Notes: a model not told the origin generated them from the sequence alone. Positions 34,047 through 43,411 are shown, counted from the first letter of the stretch. The stretch: 64,000 nt of DNA from Sphingomonas aerolata (GCF_003046295.1 NZ_PZZN01000001.1:434001-498000), one strand, 5' to 3'. Made by a program: numbers and translations.

Positions 34047-35536
34047 CCGGCGCGATCCATCCCGCCCCGCCGACCACGCTCGTCATCTTCGGTGCGATGG
34101 GCGACCTGACCCGCCGATTGCTGATGCCCGCGCTGACCAACATGACCCGACTCGGCATGATCGGCGAAGATTTCTCGGTCCTCGGAATCGGCATCGAACC
34201 CGGCGACGACGACACGCTGCGCACCGCGCTTGCCACCTTTCGCGCCAGCGCTCCCGCGGCGCATGCCTCGCCCGAGCAGGAGGCTGCCTGGGACCGGTTG
34301 CAGGCGCGCGTCCAGTATATGCAGGGCGATTTCACGCAGGACGACGTCTATGCACGGCTGAGCGACCGGCTATCGGGCAACGCCGCCTTCTATCTCGCCG
34401 TGCCCGCGCGATTCTTCGGCGACATCGTCGATCGGCTCGCGGCCAACGGGCTGACGCATGAAAGCAAATCCGCGTTTCGCCGGATCGCGATCGAGAAGCC
34501 GTTCGGCCACGACCTCGCCTCCGCGCAGGCGCTGAACGCGCGCATCCTGTCGCACGTCGCCGAGACACAGATCTACCGGATCGACCATTTCCTCGGCAAG
34601 GAAACCGTCCAGAACATCATGACCGCGCGCTTTGCGAACATGATGATCGAACGGGTCTGGAATGCCGACTGTATCGCGCATGTCCAGATCACCGCCGCCG
34701 AGACTGTCGACGTCGGCACGCGCGGTGCGTTCTACGACGCGACGGGCGCATTGCGCGACATGGTCCCTAACCATCTGTTCCAGTTGCTGGCGATGGTCGC
34801 GATGGAGCCCCCTGCGAGTTTCGACGCGGAGGCCATCCGCAACGAAAAGGGCAAGGTGCTGAAAGCCGTTCGGGCTTATTCGCCCGCCAAGGCACGTCGC
34901 AACGGCGTCCGCGGCGCCTATGGTGCGGGGACGATCGGCGAGCGCGCCGTCCCCGCCTTCACGGCATCGCCCGACATTGCCCCCGACAGCACCACCGAGA
35001 CCTATGTCGCGCTGAAGCTGATGGTCGACACGTGGCGCTGGGCGGGCGTGCCCTTCTACCTTCGCACCGGCAAGGCAATGGAGATACGCGATACCGAGGT
35101 CGTGATCACCTTCAAGCCCGTGCCGTTCGCACAGTTTCACGCGACCGCCGCCGAGAAGCTGCCGCCCAACCGCCTGATCATCCAGATCCAGCCCGATGAG
35201 GGGCTCAGCATGGATATCAATATCAAGCGCCCCGGGCTCGAGGTCGACACCGCGCCGATCGCGCTCGATTTCCGCTACGCCGACTCGTTCGATATCGGCG
35301 CGATGACCGGGTATGAGTCGCTGATCCACGATCTGTTCGCTGGCGACCAGACGCTGTTCCAGCGCGCCGACGCGATCGAGGCGGGATGGGCCGCGGTCCA
35401 GCCGTTTCTCGACGCATGGGCAAGCGAAGGCGCACCCGACACTTACGCCGCGGGTACGACAGGACCGGCGGCGGCAGACGAACTGCTCGCGCGCGACGGG
35501 TTTGCTTGGCACACGCTCGACCCGGCGAAGACGTGA
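34043..35536 (+). CDS. zwf: Glucose-6-phosphate 1-dehydrogenase
   Basis: The 497-residue enzyme has the nucleotide-binding start LVIFGAMGDLTRRLLMPAL, the substrate-binding IEKPFGHDL, and the active-site block RIDHFLGKETVQNIM, where the His is the catalytic base. FYLRTGKAM and the C-terminal ALDFRYAD region also fit. It oxidises glucose 6-phosphate to 6-phosphogluconolactone, feeding the Entner-Doudoroff pathway used by sphingomonads. Unusually, pgl and edd do not follow; ctrA is next, 185 bp downstream. The length is normal and the gene is intact. Confidence 0.96.
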   Translation: MTGAIHPAPPTTLVIFGAMGDLTRRLLMPALTNMTRLGMIGEDFSVLGIGIEPGDDDTLRTALATFRASAPAAHASPEQEAAWDRLQARVQYMQGDFTQDDVYARLSDRLSGNAAFYLAVPARFFGDIVDRLAANGLTHESKSAFRRIAIEKPFGHDLASAQALNARILSHVAETQIYRIDHFLGKETVQNIMTARFANMMIERVWNADCIAHVQITAAETVDVGTRGAFYDATGALRDMVPNHLFQLLAMVAMEPPASFDAEAIRNEKGKVLKAVRAYSPAKARRNGVRGAYGAGTIGERAVPAFTASPDIAPDSTTETYVALKLMVDTWRWAGVPFYLRTGKAMEIRDTEVVITFKPVPFAQFHATAAEKLPPNRLIIQIQPDEGLSMDINIKRPGLEVDTAPIALDFRYADSFDIGAMTGYESLIHDLFAGDQTLFQRADAIEAGWAAVQPFLDAWASEGAPDTYAAGTTGPAAADELLARDGFAWHTLDPAKT

Positions 35537-35618
35537 GCCCGCGCCGCGACTCGGTTGCCGGGCTCTGATGACGGAGTTTTGGTCGGTTCCGTACCAAGAG
35601 TTCGTATAACGCTCTCAT

Positions 35619-35633
35619 TTAAGACGGAATTAA
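35619..35633. promoter_or_regulatory. CtrA box in the ctrA promoter
   Basis: TTAA-GACGGAA-TTAA is an exact match to the TTAA-N7-TTAA consensus bound by phosphorylated CtrA. It lies about 90 bp upstream of the ctrA ATG, so CtrA probably regulates its own gene, as in Caulobacter. Confidence 0.8.
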
Positions 35634-35663
35634 CCTTTTGCTTTCAGATGTTCTTTGGTTAAT

Positions 35664-35668
35664 GAATC
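35664..35668. promoter_or_regulatory. GANTC (CcrM) site next to a TTAA half-site in the ctrA promoter
   Basis: GAATC at 35664-35668 is a CcrM methylation sequence and is preceded by a TTAA half-site at 35659-35662. In Caulobacter a GANTC in the ctrA P1 promoter makes transcription depend on replication-fork passage. The same control is plausible here. A second GANTC (GACTC, 35548-35552) lies just after zwf. Confidence 0.5.
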
Positions 35669-35721
35669 AACGGCGGATCGCTTAGCAGGGGCTGGCGTTT
35701 TCGCTAAACGGGGGACAACCC

Positions 35722-36423
35722 ATGCGCGTGCTGCTGATCGAGGATGAGCCTACCACCGCCAAGGCCATTGAGCTTATGCTCACGACCGAGGGCTTCAACG
35801 TGTACATCACCGATCTGGGCGAAGAGGGCCTCGATCTTGGCAAGCTGTATGATTACGACATCATCCTGCTCGATCTGAACTTGCCCGACATGCACGGCTA
35901 TGATGTCCTGAAGCGTCTTCGTGTCGCCCGTGTTGCGACGCCGGTGCTGATCCTGTCAGGCGTCAACGAAATGGACTCGAAGGTTCGCAGCTTCGGGTTC
36001 GGTGCGGACGATTACGTCACCAAGCCGTTCCACCGCGAGGAGCTCGTCGCGCGGATCCACGCCGTCGTGCGCCGTTCGAAGGGCCATTCGCAGTCGGTCA
36101 TCCGCACCGGCAAGCTCGCCGTGAACCTCGATGCCAAGACGGTAGAAGTCGATGGCAGCCGCGTTCACCTGACCGGCAAGGAATATGCGATGCTTGAGCT
36201 GCTCTCGCTGCGCAAGGGCACCACGCTGACCAAGGAAATGTTCCTCAACCACCTCTATGGCGGGATGGACGAGCCTGAACTCAAGATCATCGACGTCTTC
36301 ATCTGCAAGCTGCGCAAAAAGCTCAGCCTGGCGTGCGATGGCGAAAACTACATCGAGACCGTCTGGGGCCGCGGCTATGTCCTGCGCGAACCCGACGAGA
36401 TGGTCGAAGCGCAGGTCGCCTGA
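35722..36423 (+). CDS. ctrA: Cell-cycle response regulator CtrA
   Basis: The 233-residue OmpR-type regulator has a receiver domain with Asp51 ([17 protein letters not shown]), the acidic pair in [15 protein letters not shown] and the conserved Lys in [13 protein letters not shown]. The winged-helix output domain ends in [51 protein letters not shown] and the C-terminal block are essentially diagnostic for CtrA. It controls cell-cycle, division and motility genes in alphaproteobacteria after phosphorylation by the CckA-ChpT relay. The gene is preceded by GGGGGACAACCC and a promoter with CtrA and GANTC sites. Confidence 0.97.
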   Translation: MRVLLIEDEPTTAKAIELMLTTEGFNVYITDLGEEGLDLGKLYDYDIILLDLNLPDMHGYDVLKRLRVARVATPVLILSGVNEMDSKVRSFGFGADDYVTKPFHREELVARIHAVVRRSKGHSQSVIRTGKLAVNLDAKTVEVDGSRVHLTGKEYAMLELLSLRKGTTLTKEMFLNHLYGGMDEPELKIIDVFICKLRKKLSLACDGENYIETVWGRGYVLREPDEMVEAQVA

Positions 36424-36532
36424 TCTGCTCGGCTGCGCGACCCAAAGGCCAAGGTCGCGTCGCTTCTCCTCAGAAGTTCAAGCTTGCAACCTTGCCTGAT
36501 GGTGTCAGTTTAGTCTTCATCGGAGGTGTTCC

Positions 36533-36880
36533 ATGAAGACTATCCTGCTCGCTGTCGGACTGATTGCCTGTCCCGCGGCTGCTTCTGCGCAACTTGGCGT
36601 TCCTGGCCCCAGCGGCTTGATAGGTACCAGCGCGCCGTTTCCCGGAAATCCCGGCTGGACGCCGCGCACGAACATTTCGCCCCCGTCGATCACGCCGACG
36701 ATGCGACGCGAGCGCGAGGCGCGGTTGCAGCTCGTCCTGGCGACCTTCCCCGACCTGCCGACCACTCTCGCAGCGGCACCGCCCCGCCAGCGGGCTGCGC
36801 TCTACGCGAAGGCCGAACACAAGGCGGTCTGGGCGCGGATCAACGCGCGCGCATCGAAGGACGCCAGCGGCGACCTTTGA
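36533..36880 (+). CDS. Small secreted protein of unknown function
   Basis: The 115-residue precursor follows an ideal GGAGGTGTTCC and begins with a clear signal peptide (MKTILLAVGLIACPAAASAQ). The mature part is about 95 residues: a Pro/Gly-rich first half (GVPGPSGLIGTSAPFPGNPGW) and a basic helical second half (TMRREREARLQLVLATF, AAPPRQRAALYAKAEHKAVW). I do not recognise a family. It is downstream of ctrA in the same direction and could be under CtrA control, but it has its own leader. Confidence 0.75.
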   Translation: MKTILLAVGLIACPAAASAQLGVPGPSGLIGTSAPFPGNPGWTPRTNISPPSITPTMRREREARLQLVLATFPDLPTTLAAAPPRQRAALYAKAEHKAVWARINARASKDASGDL

Positions 36881-36893
36881 GGCTACCGGCCGG

Positions 36894-38579
36894 CTATTTC
36901 CGAACCCAGACCTTCTCGCCCCCGATCCAGGTCTCGGCAACCTTGATTGCCCGCAGTTCGGTCGGTGAAGCGATCATCGGATCGCGGTCGACGACGATGA
37001 AGTCCGCGCGCTGTCCGGCGGCGAGCGCGCCGAACTTCGTCTCGGCAAACCCCGCATAGGCGGCGGCGCCGGTCATCGCCCACCACGCCTGTTCGCGCGA
37101 GATGAGCTCCTGCGGCTGCCACCCGCCCTGCGGCTGACCGCTCGCATCCTGCCGCGTAAATGCGGCGGCCCAGGTGGCGAACGGGTCGGGCTTCTCGACC
37201 GGGAAATCGGTACCAAAGGCGAGCTTCGACCCGTTCGCCAGCATCGACTTCCAGGCATAGGCGCCGGTCAGCCGATTCGGCCCGAGCCGCGCCTCCGCCA
37301 TCGTCCGGTCGCTGGTCTGGTGCGTCGGCTGCATCGACGCGATCGTGCCGAACTTGCCGAAGCGCGGCAGGTCGGTGGGATCGACGATCTGCGCATGCTC
37401 GACACGCCAGCGCCGGTCGCCCTTGTAGGTCTCGCTCTCGACCTGGATCGCGTCGAGCACCTGCTGGTCCGCGCGATCGCCGATCGCGTGCACCGCGACC
37501 TGGAACCCGTCCATCGCCGCGCGGCTCATCTGGTTCTGGAGCTGCGCATCGGTGAGGAAGCCCAGCCCGGTCTGCCCCGGCGCATCGGCATAAGGCTTTA
37601 GCAGCCACGCGCCGCGCGAGCCGAGCGCGCCATCGGCATAGAGCTTCACCCCGCCCATCCGCAGATGGTCGTCATACAGCCACGGCGTCGGCCCCTTGCC
37701 GCCGATCCGCCCTGCGGTCTCGACGCCCAGCGCATAGCTCATGATCCGGACGCGCAATCCGCCGATATCCGCCATCCGGCGATAGGTCAGCCAGTCGTCG
37801 AGCGTGGTGCCCATGTCGGCGACCGCGGTGACGCCGTACCCGAGCAGGATCCGCTGCGCGGTGAGGAAGGCCGCGTCGCGCTCCTTGGGCAGAGGCTGCG
37901 GCACGACCTTCTCGACCAGCGATTGCGCGGCGTCGACGAACACGCCCGACGGCGCGCCGCCGCTTTTTTCGATGCGCCCGCCCGCCGGGGCGACCGTGGC
38001 ACCGGTGATCCCCGCCTCGCGCATCGCGACGCTGTTCGCCCAGCCGGCATGGCCGTCCGCGCGCGACAGCCAGATCGGATGGCCGCCCGAAACCGAGTCA
38101 AGATCCGCAGCGGTCGGGAACCGCCCGAGCCCCCAGGCTTCCTGGTTCCAGCCGCGGCCGAGCACCCATTTGCGATCAGGATTGGCCGCGACATAGGCCG
38201 CGATCCGCGACTTTGCGTCGTCGAGCGATGTCGCCGCCGACAAATCGAGCGACAGCGCGCCGAAGCCGAGCTCGATCACGTGGCCATGCGCATCGACGAA
38301 GCCGGGCAGCACGGTCTTGCCGCCCATGTCGGTACGCCAGTCATAGAGCGGCTTGCCCGCGTTCTTCTTCAATTCCTTGCGGCTGAGCTTGGGGGGCTCC
38401 TCCCCCGGCGGCACCAGCCGGGCCACGCGGCCGTCCTTGTCGACCAGGATCGCCTTGAACCGGACGATCTTGCCGCCCTCGGTGATGGTCAGGCCGTTGA
38501 CGTTGTCGACGATCCCGTCGGCCAGCGCTGGGGTGGCGAGCAGCGACAGGGCGGCAGTTGCGAACAGGACAGGCTTCAC
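36894..38579 (-). CDS. Secreted amidohydrolase (YtcJ-like)
   Basis: The 561-residue precursor uses a GTG start overlapping the upstream stop (GTGA) and has a signal peptide (KPVLFATAALSLLATPALADG). The amidohydrolase metal site is GFVDAHGHVIELG, with QVAVHAIGDRADQQVLDAI and WRVEHAQIVDPTDLPRF supplying other ligands and FGTDFPVEKPDPFATW the late Asp. This is the YtcJ/NfdA branch of the amidohydrolase superfamily. The substrate is unknown. Export to the periplasm and coupling to a 3-hydroxyisobutyrate-dehydrogenase-like gene do not suggest a specific pathway. Confidence 0.9.
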   Translation of the reverse strand: MKPVLFATAALSLLATPALADGIVDNVNGLTITEGGKIVRFKAILVDKDGRVARLVPPGEEPPKLSRKELKKNAGKPLYDWRTDMGGKTVLPGFVDAHGHVIELGFGALSLDLSAATSLDDAKSRIAAYVAANPDRKWVLGRGWNQEAWGLGRFPTAADLDSVSGGHPIWLSRADGHAGWANSVAMREAGITGATVAPAGGRIEKSGGAPSGVFVDAAQSLVEKVVPQPLPKERDAAFLTAQRILLGYGVTAVADMGTTLDDWLTYRRMADIGGLRVRIMSYALGVETAGRIGGKGPTPWLYDDHLRMGGVKLYADGALGSRGAWLLKPYADAPGQTGLGFLTDAQLQNQMSRAAMDGFQVAVHAIGDRADQQVLDAIQVESETYKGDRRWRVEHAQIVDPTDLPRFGKFGTIASMQPTHQTSDRTMAEARLGPNRLTGAYAWKSMLANGSKLAFGTDFPVEKPDPFATWAAAFTRQDASGQPQGGWQPQELISREQAWWAMTGAAAYAGFAETKFGALAAGQRADFIVVDRDPMIASPTELRAIKVAETWIGGEKVWVRK

Positions 38580-39430
38580 TTCGGCAATCTCCGCACCAAC
38601 GCACTCGTATCCTGCCGCGCGCCGCCCATGGCCTGCACATCGGCATAGAATTGATCGACCAGCGCCGCGACCGGCAGGACCGCGCCGTTGCGCCGCGCCT
38701 CGTCGAGCGCGAGCCCCAGATCCTTTCGCATCCAGTCGACCGCAAAGCCGAAGTCAAATTCTTCCTTCGCCATCGTCGGCCAGCGATTGACCATCTGCCA
38801 GCTCTGCGCCGCGCCGCCCGAAATCGCCTCGAACACCCTGTCGAGGTCGAGCCCGGCATTCTGCGCGAAGCGGATCGATTCGGACACGCCCTGGATCACG
38901 CCGGCGATCGCGATCTGGTTGCACATCTTGGTCGTCTGGCCCGCGCCCGCGTCACCGACATGGACGATCCGCGCGGCATAGGCCTGCATATACGGCTCGG
39001 CCTTCGCCATGGCGTCGGCGGAACCGCCGCACATGATCGACAATTTGCCGTTCTCGGCACCAGCCTGCCCGCCCGACACCGGCGCATCGACGACGAGCGC
39101 GCGGGCGTCCGCCAGCCGCCGGGCGATCGCAGCGGAGACGGTCGTATGGTCGACGAACACCGCGTCGTCGCGCATCGCCGCGAACACACCGTCCTCACCC
39201 AATGTCACCGCGGCAAGATCATCGTCATTGCCGACACAGGTGAACACCGCATCCGCGTCGCGCGCCGCCAAAGCAGGCGTGTCCGCGACCGTTCCACCGT
39301 ATTTATCGGCCCATGCCAAAGCCTTGGCCTGGGAGCGATTATAGACGGTGACGTCGTGCCCTGCCGCGACGAGATGCCCCGCCATCGGCGCGCCCATCAC
39401 GCCAGTCCCGATGAATGCCAGTTTTGCCAT
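38576..39430 (-). CDS. NAD(P)-dependent beta-hydroxyacid dehydrogenase (3-hydroxyisobutyrate type)
   Basis: The 284-residue enzyme starts with the Rossmann motif LAFIGTGVMGAPMAGHL. It has the substrate-binding DAPVSGGQAGAENGKLSIMCGG and the catalytic-Lys region GAGQTTKMCNQIAIAGVIQG, all typical of the MmsB/GarR/GlxR family. It oxidises a 3-hydroxy acid (3-hydroxyisobutyrate, tartronate semialdehyde or similar) in the cytoplasm. The substrate cannot be decided. Its stop overlaps the amidohydrolase start, and it is divergent from the threonine ammonia-lyase gene across 57 bp. Confidence 0.9.
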   Translation of the reverse strand: MAKLAFIGTGVMGAPMAGHLVAAGHDVTVYNRSQAKALAWADKYGGTVADTPALAARDADAVFTCVGNDDDLAAVTLGEDGVFAAMRDDAVFVDHTTVSAAIARRLADARALVVDAPVSGGQAGAENGKLSIMCGGSADAMAKAEPYMQAYAARIVHVGDAGAGQTTKMCNQIAIAGVIQGVSESIRFAQNAGLDLDRVFEAISGGAAQSWQMVNRWPTMAKEEFDFGFAVDWMRKDLGLALDEARRNGAVLPVAALVDQFYADVQAMGGARQDTSALVRRLPK

Positions 39431-39487
39431 GGATCAAGCGCATAAGCGGTGTTTCCCCTGCGCGCCAGATGGTCTAGCGCAACGCCT

Positions 39488-40744
39488 ATGGCTACCCTCG
39501 CTGCCGTAGCGGCACCCACCCTTCCCGTGTCCATCGACGACGTTCGCGCCGCGCATGACCGGATCCGCGCCTCGATCGTCCGCACGCCGACGCTGATCAG
39601 CCGCACGCTGAGCCAGATGACCGGCGCGACGGTCTATCTGAAGTTCGAGAATCTTCAGTTCACCGCGGCCTACAAGGAACGCGGCGCGCTCAATACGCTG
39701 TTGCAGTTGTCGCCCGAAGCGTGCGCAAAGGGCGTGATCGCCGCGTCGGCGGGCAATCACGCACAGGGTCTCGCCTATCACGCCAACCGGCTCGGCATCC
39801 CCGCGACGATCGTGATGCCGACCAACACCCCGACCGTGAAGGTCACGCAAACCGAAGGACACGGCGCCAAGGTCGTGCTGTACGGCGACACCTTCGACGC
39901 CGCCTATGCGCATGCCCGCATCCTCGAGGGCGAATGCGGCTTCACCTTCGTCCATCCCTTCGACGACGCCCGCGTCATTGCCGGCCAGGGCACGACCGCG
40001 ATCGAGATGCTCGAGGACGTGCCGGACATCGACATGATGGTCGTCCCGATCGGCGGCGGCGGTCTGATCTCGGGCGTCGCGACCGTGACGCGGGCGAACG
40101 CCGCGCAGGGCGGTCACGCGATCGAGGTGGTCGGCGTCGAGGCCGAGCTGTTCCCGTCGATGTACAACCGCATCAACGGGACGACGATGCCCTGTGCCGG
40201 CGACACGCTGGCCGAGGGGATCGCGGTCAAGGAGCCCGGCGGCATCACCTCCAAGATGGTCGCCGAACTCGTCGACGACATCGTCCTGGTCAGCGAGCGC
40301 AGCCTGGAGATGGCGGTCAGCCTGCTGCTCCAGATCGAGAAGACCGTGGTCGAGGGTGCCGGTGCCGCCGGCCTCGCCGCGCTGCTCCAGCATCCCGAGC
40401 GCTTCAAGGGGCGGACCGTCGGGATCATCCTGTGCGGCGGCAATATCGACACGCGGCTGCTCGCCAACGTCCTGCTGCGCGATCTCGCACGCTCGGGCCG
40501 ACTCGCAAGGCTGCGCATCCGCCTGCAGGATCAGCCCGGCGCGCTGTACAACGTCGCCCGGATCTTCGATCAGGAGCGGGTGAACATCATCGAGGTGTAT
40601 CATCAGCGCGTCTTCACCACGCTGCCGGCAAAGGGGCTGATCACCGATATCGAATGCGAGGCCCGCGATCGTGCGCATCTCGATCGGCTGGTCACCGCGT
40701 TGAAGGCGGCGGGCTATGAGACGAGCACTGTCGAACTGGCCTGA
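39488..40744 (+). CDS. ilvA: Threonine ammonia-lyase with ACT domain
   Basis: The 418-residue PLP enzyme has the cofactor Lys63 in LQFTAAYKERGALNTLL, the SAGNHAQGLAYHANRLG block, the PLP-phosphate GGGGLISGVA, and a C-terminal ACT-like regulatory domain from about residue 335 (RLARLRIRLQDQPGALYNVA). This is the short single-ACT catabolic/biosynthetic type. It makes 2-oxobutanoate and ammonia from threonine, the first step to isoleucine. The ATG at 39488 is preferred over a GTG at 39449. An intrinsic terminator follows directly. Confidence 0.92.
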   Translation: MATLAAVAAPTLPVSIDDVRAAHDRIRASIVRTPTLISRTLSQMTGATVYLKFENLQFTAAYKERGALNTLLQLSPEACAKGVIAASAGNHAQGLAYHANRLGIPATIVMPTNTPTVKVTQTEGHGAKVVLYGDTFDAAYAHARILEGECGFTFVHPFDDARVIAGQGTTAIEMLEDVPDIDMMVVPIGGGGLISGVATVTRANAAQGGHAIEVVGVEAELFPSMYNRINGTTMPCAGDTLAEGIAVKEPGGITSKMVAELVDDIVLVSERSLEMAVSLLLQIEKTVVEGAGAAGLAALLQHPERFKGRTVGIILCGGNIDTRLLANVLLRDLARSGRLARLRIRLQDQPGALYNVARIFDQERVNIIEVYHQRVFTTLPAKGLITDIECEARDRAHLDRLVTALKAAGYETSTVELA

Positions 40745-40745
40745 T

Positions 40746-40771
40746 CCCCGGCGCCGCCGGGAATTTCTTTT
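40746..40771 (+). terminator. Rho-independent terminator of the threonine ammonia-lyase gene
   Basis: A G+C stem CCCGGC-GCC-GCCGGG (40747-40761) is followed by AATTTCTTTT (40762-40771). It begins two bases after the stop codon. Stem, tight loop and T-rich tail are all present. Confidence 0.8.
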
Positions 40772-40867
40772 ACCACCGCGGGCCGCCCTACTTTCCAGCG
40801 GCCCGCACAGGAATCATATACCGCCCGCGCCTTGAGAGCGCTGAAGCCGAGAGAGGGGCACTTTGCG

Positions 40868-41653
40868 ATGACTGCGCCTTTTCGGTTTCCCCGGTTCTTC
40901 GTGACCAGCCCCGGCCCCTGCCCCTATCTGCCCGATCGGGAGGAGCGGAAGGTCTTCACCGAGCTGAACGGGCCGCATGCGGTCGAACTCAACGACGCGC
41001 TGAGCCGGATCGGGTTTCGACGGAGCCAGGGCGTCGCCTATCGGCCGAGCTGCACCGGCTGCAGCGCCTGTGTGTCGGTCCGTGTCGTGACGCCGGAATT
41101 CACGCCCAATGCGACGCAGCGCAAATTGCTCAAGCGGCACGGCGACATCACCGCGACCGTCTGTCGCGCATGGGCGACTGACGAACAGTTCCAGCTGTTG
41201 CGCCGCTATCTGTCGGCGCGTCACCCGGACGGCGGCATGGCCGGGATGGACGAGGACGACTATGCCGACATGGTCGAGCATTCGCCCGTCGACTCGCTGA
41301 TCGTCGAGTATCGCGAACCGGGCATCGGCAGTGCCCCGGGCCGGCTGGTCGGCGCCTGCCTCACCGATCGCCAGGCCGACGGGCTGTCGATGATCTACAG
41401 CTTCTTCGCAGCGGATGACGCATCGCGGCCGGGCTTCGGCAACTATATCATCATCGACCACATCCTGCGCGCACGCGGTGCGGGGCTACCCTATGTCTAT
41501 CTGGGCTATTGGGTGAAGGGATCCGGCCGAATGGAATACAAGATCCGGTACCGCCCGATCGAGGCGCTCGGCCCGGGCGGATGGAGCCGCCTGAGCGAGG
41601 AGGACCTGCCGGCGGCCGCCCCCGGGCAGGGCCCCGGGCAGGGCAAGGACTAG
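40868..41653 (+). CDS. bpt: Aspartate/glutamate leucyltransferase
   Basis: The 261-residue protein follows GAGAGGGG. It has the Bpt/ATE N-terminal signature [21 protein letters not shown] and the paired cysteines [13 protein letters not shown], then the GNAT-like C-terminal half ([46 protein letters not shown]). It transfers leucine from Leu-tRNA to proteins with N-terminal Asp or Glu, making them substrates for ClpS/ClpAP. The C-terminus is a Gly/Pro-rich tail. The gene ends 10 bp before the convergent transglutaminase gene. Confidence 0.95.
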   Translation: MTAPFRFPRFFVTSPGPCPYLPDREERKVFTELNGPHAVELNDALSRIGFRRSQGVAYRPSCTGCSACVSVRVVTPEFTPNATQRKLLKRHGDITATVCRAWATDEQFQLLRRYLSARHPDGGMAGMDEDDYADMVEHSPVDSLIVEYREPGIGSAPGRLVGACLTDRQADGLSMIYSFFAADDASRPGFGNYIIIDHILRARGAGLPYVYLGYWVKGSGRMEYKIRYRPIEALGPGGWSRLSEEDLPAAAPGQGPGQGKD

Positions 41654-41663
41654 CCGCCGACGG

Positions 41664-42476
41664 TCACTGGCCGTCCCGCGACACGACGACATCGACCTCC
41701 AGCCGCTCGCCGCCTTCGCCGAGCCGCGAGCCTGCCACCGGCGCGGCCCCTGCGGCATCAAGCGCGACCGCGACCCGGACGTGATGCTCTTCTGGACAGT
41801 CCCCGGTGAACGGGTCGAACCCGATCCAGCCCAGCCCGTCGACATGCGCCTCGGCCCAGCCATGCGGCGTCGGACGGTGATCATCCTCGCGTTCGGTCAG
41901 CAGATAGCCCGACACATAACGCGCTGGCGCCCCGAGCGAACGCGCGGCGACGATGAACATCTGCGCAAAGTCGCGCGAGGTGGCGCTGTCGAGCCGGAAC
42001 GCCGCCGCCGCGCCGAGATTTGGCTCGGGACGGCCGGGATTGGCGGTAAAGCGTTCGTGCAAAGCCTCGTTCACCCGGTGCAGCGCCCCGATCCGGCCCT
42101 GCGCAGGGGTCGTGACGCGTGCGGCGAAATCGGCAATGGCCTTGTCCTGCGCAGTGGTCTCGGTGGGCCGGAGGAACAGCGCCGGCGGCAGCACCTCATA
42201 AGCGCCGTGGACGACGCCGTCGGAATGGCTGGTCAACACCTCGCCCGTGACATCGATCTCGATCCCGTCGATCGGGCCGTCAATATAGAGCATCGTGATG
42301 GCATTGCCGAACCCGTCGCGCCCCTGCCGCAGCCGGGCATCGCAGTCGATATCGATCCGCCACTGCGCGACCGTCTGGTCATGCGTGTTCTGCGGGGTCA
42401 TGCGGAGCATCTGGACGAGTCGGCTCTGCGGCTCGGTGAAGCGATAGATCGTGCGGTGATCGACCGACAACCGCAT
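41664..42476 (-). CDS. Transglutaminase-like protein with Ser in place of catalytic Cys
   Basis: The 270-residue protein has an N-terminal beta domain (MRLSVDHRTIYRFTEPQSRLV) followed by a transglutaminase core. In relatives the core reads GVCQDFAH; here it reads ATSRDFAQ, with Ser (codon TCG) at about residue 167. The His (PHGWAEAHV, about 205) and Asp (GFDPFTGD, about 221) are kept, giving a Ser-His-Asp arrangement. The ATG overlaps the alpha-E stop by one base. The three-gene set is conserved in many bacteria and has been proposed, from comparative genomics, to make or process a peptide tag. It may be a hydrolase or a non-catalytic partner. Confidence 0.88.
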   Translation of the reverse strand: MRLSVDHRTIYRFTEPQSRLVQMLRMTPQNTHDQTVAQWRIDIDCDARLRQGRDGFGNAITMLYIDGPIDGIEIDVTGEVLTSHSDGVVHGAYEVLPPALFLRPTETTAQDKAIADFAARVTTPAQGRIGALHRVNEALHERFTANPGRPEPNLGAAAAFRLDSATSRDFAQMFIVAARSLGAPARYVSGYLLTEREDDHRPTPHGWAEAHVDGLGWIGFDPFTGDCPEEHHVRVAVALDAAGAAPVAGSRLGEGGERLEVDVVVSRDGQ

Positions 42477-43411
42477 CAAAGGAACTTGAACTGCCGGCCG
42501 ATCGCGCCGTGGAGCAGCGCATTTTCCTGGATGAAGGCCTGCAGATACTGGTGCAGACCCGATGCGATCACCTCGCCGGATCGGGTTCGCCCCAGCCGCG
42601 AGGCACGGAGCCGCGCCATCCGGTCCGCCTCGCCATGCTGGCCGGTGCGTTTCGCAAGCAGATTGAGCACGTCCACCGTCTCCTCGACCGAGGCTGCAAG
42701 ACTACGCGGCAGCTCCGCACGCGCCAGCAATAAATCGATGACGTCGGCCGGCCGAAGGCCGTCATTGTACATCCAGCGATAGGCGGTCACCGCCGACACG
42801 GTCTGCAATATGGTCGTCCACTGGTCGCGATCGATCGCGCCGCCCAGCTTCTGTCCCTCCGGCAGCAGGATATGATATTTGACGTCGAGCAGCCGCGCGG
42901 TGTTGTCCGCGCGCTCGACCGCCTGGCCGAGCCGGATGAACCAGGTCGTCTGGTTGCGCAGCATGCGGTGGATCGCACCTTCGAACCCGCGCGACTCGGT
43001 CTTGACCGCCTCGACCAGGTTGAGCTGCGCGGTGGTGCTGCCCGGAGTCGCGCGGTTTTCGAACAACAGCCACGCACGGTTGATCGCGGTCCATGATTCC
43101 CGCGTCAGCGCGGTCCGCACCGCCTTGGCATTGTTGCGCGCCATGTCGAGGCAGCGGACGATCGATCCCGGATGGCTGGCGTCGAGCGTGAGAAAGCGCA
43201 CCACGTCGCGCTGCCCGACCGGCACCCCGGTCTTGGCAAAGGCCTCGTCGGTCTCGGTGACCGCCAGCGCCGATGCCCAGGCGGCCTCGCCCGCCGGCTG
43301 CGACGACAGCACGTCGAGGCGCACCGTCGCCTCGACCAACCGCGCGATGAAATCGGCACGTTCGAAATAGCGTCCCAGCCAGTAAAGGGACGAGGCGGTC
43401 CTCGACAGCAT
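42476..43411 (-). CDS. Alpha-E domain protein
   Basis: The 311-residue all-helical protein begins with the family signature MLSRTASSLYWLGRYFERAD. It contains repeated AEN/ARL-type helices (FIRLGQAVERADNTARLLDVKYHILLP, WTTILQTVSAVTAYRWMYN). The biochemical function of the alpha-E domain is not known. It is always found with a circularly permuted ATP-grasp protein, which here overlaps its start (ATGA), and with a transglutaminase-like protein downstream. The start at 43411 is fixed by the signature and the overlap. Confidence 0.93.
   Translation of the reverse strand: MLSRTASSLYWLGRYFERADFIARLVEATVRLDVLSSQPAGEAAWASALAVTETDEAFAKTGVPVGQRDVVRFLTLDASHPGSIVRCLDMARNNAKAVRTALTRESWTAINRAWLLFENRATPGSTTAQLNLVEAVKTESRGFEGAIHRMLRNQTTWFIRLGQAVERADNTARLLDVKYHILLPEGQKLGGAIDRDQWTTILQTVSAVTAYRWMYNDGLRPADVIDLLLARAELPRSLAASVEETVDVLNLLAKRTGQHGEADRMARLRASRLGRTRSGEVIASGLHQYLQAFIQENALLHGAIGRQFKFL

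Noticed and set aside
35535..35564. Terminator after zwf (GAGCCCG / CGGGCTC)
   Set aside because: The 7-bp stem has a 16-nt loop and no adjacent T-run, so it is too weak to call.
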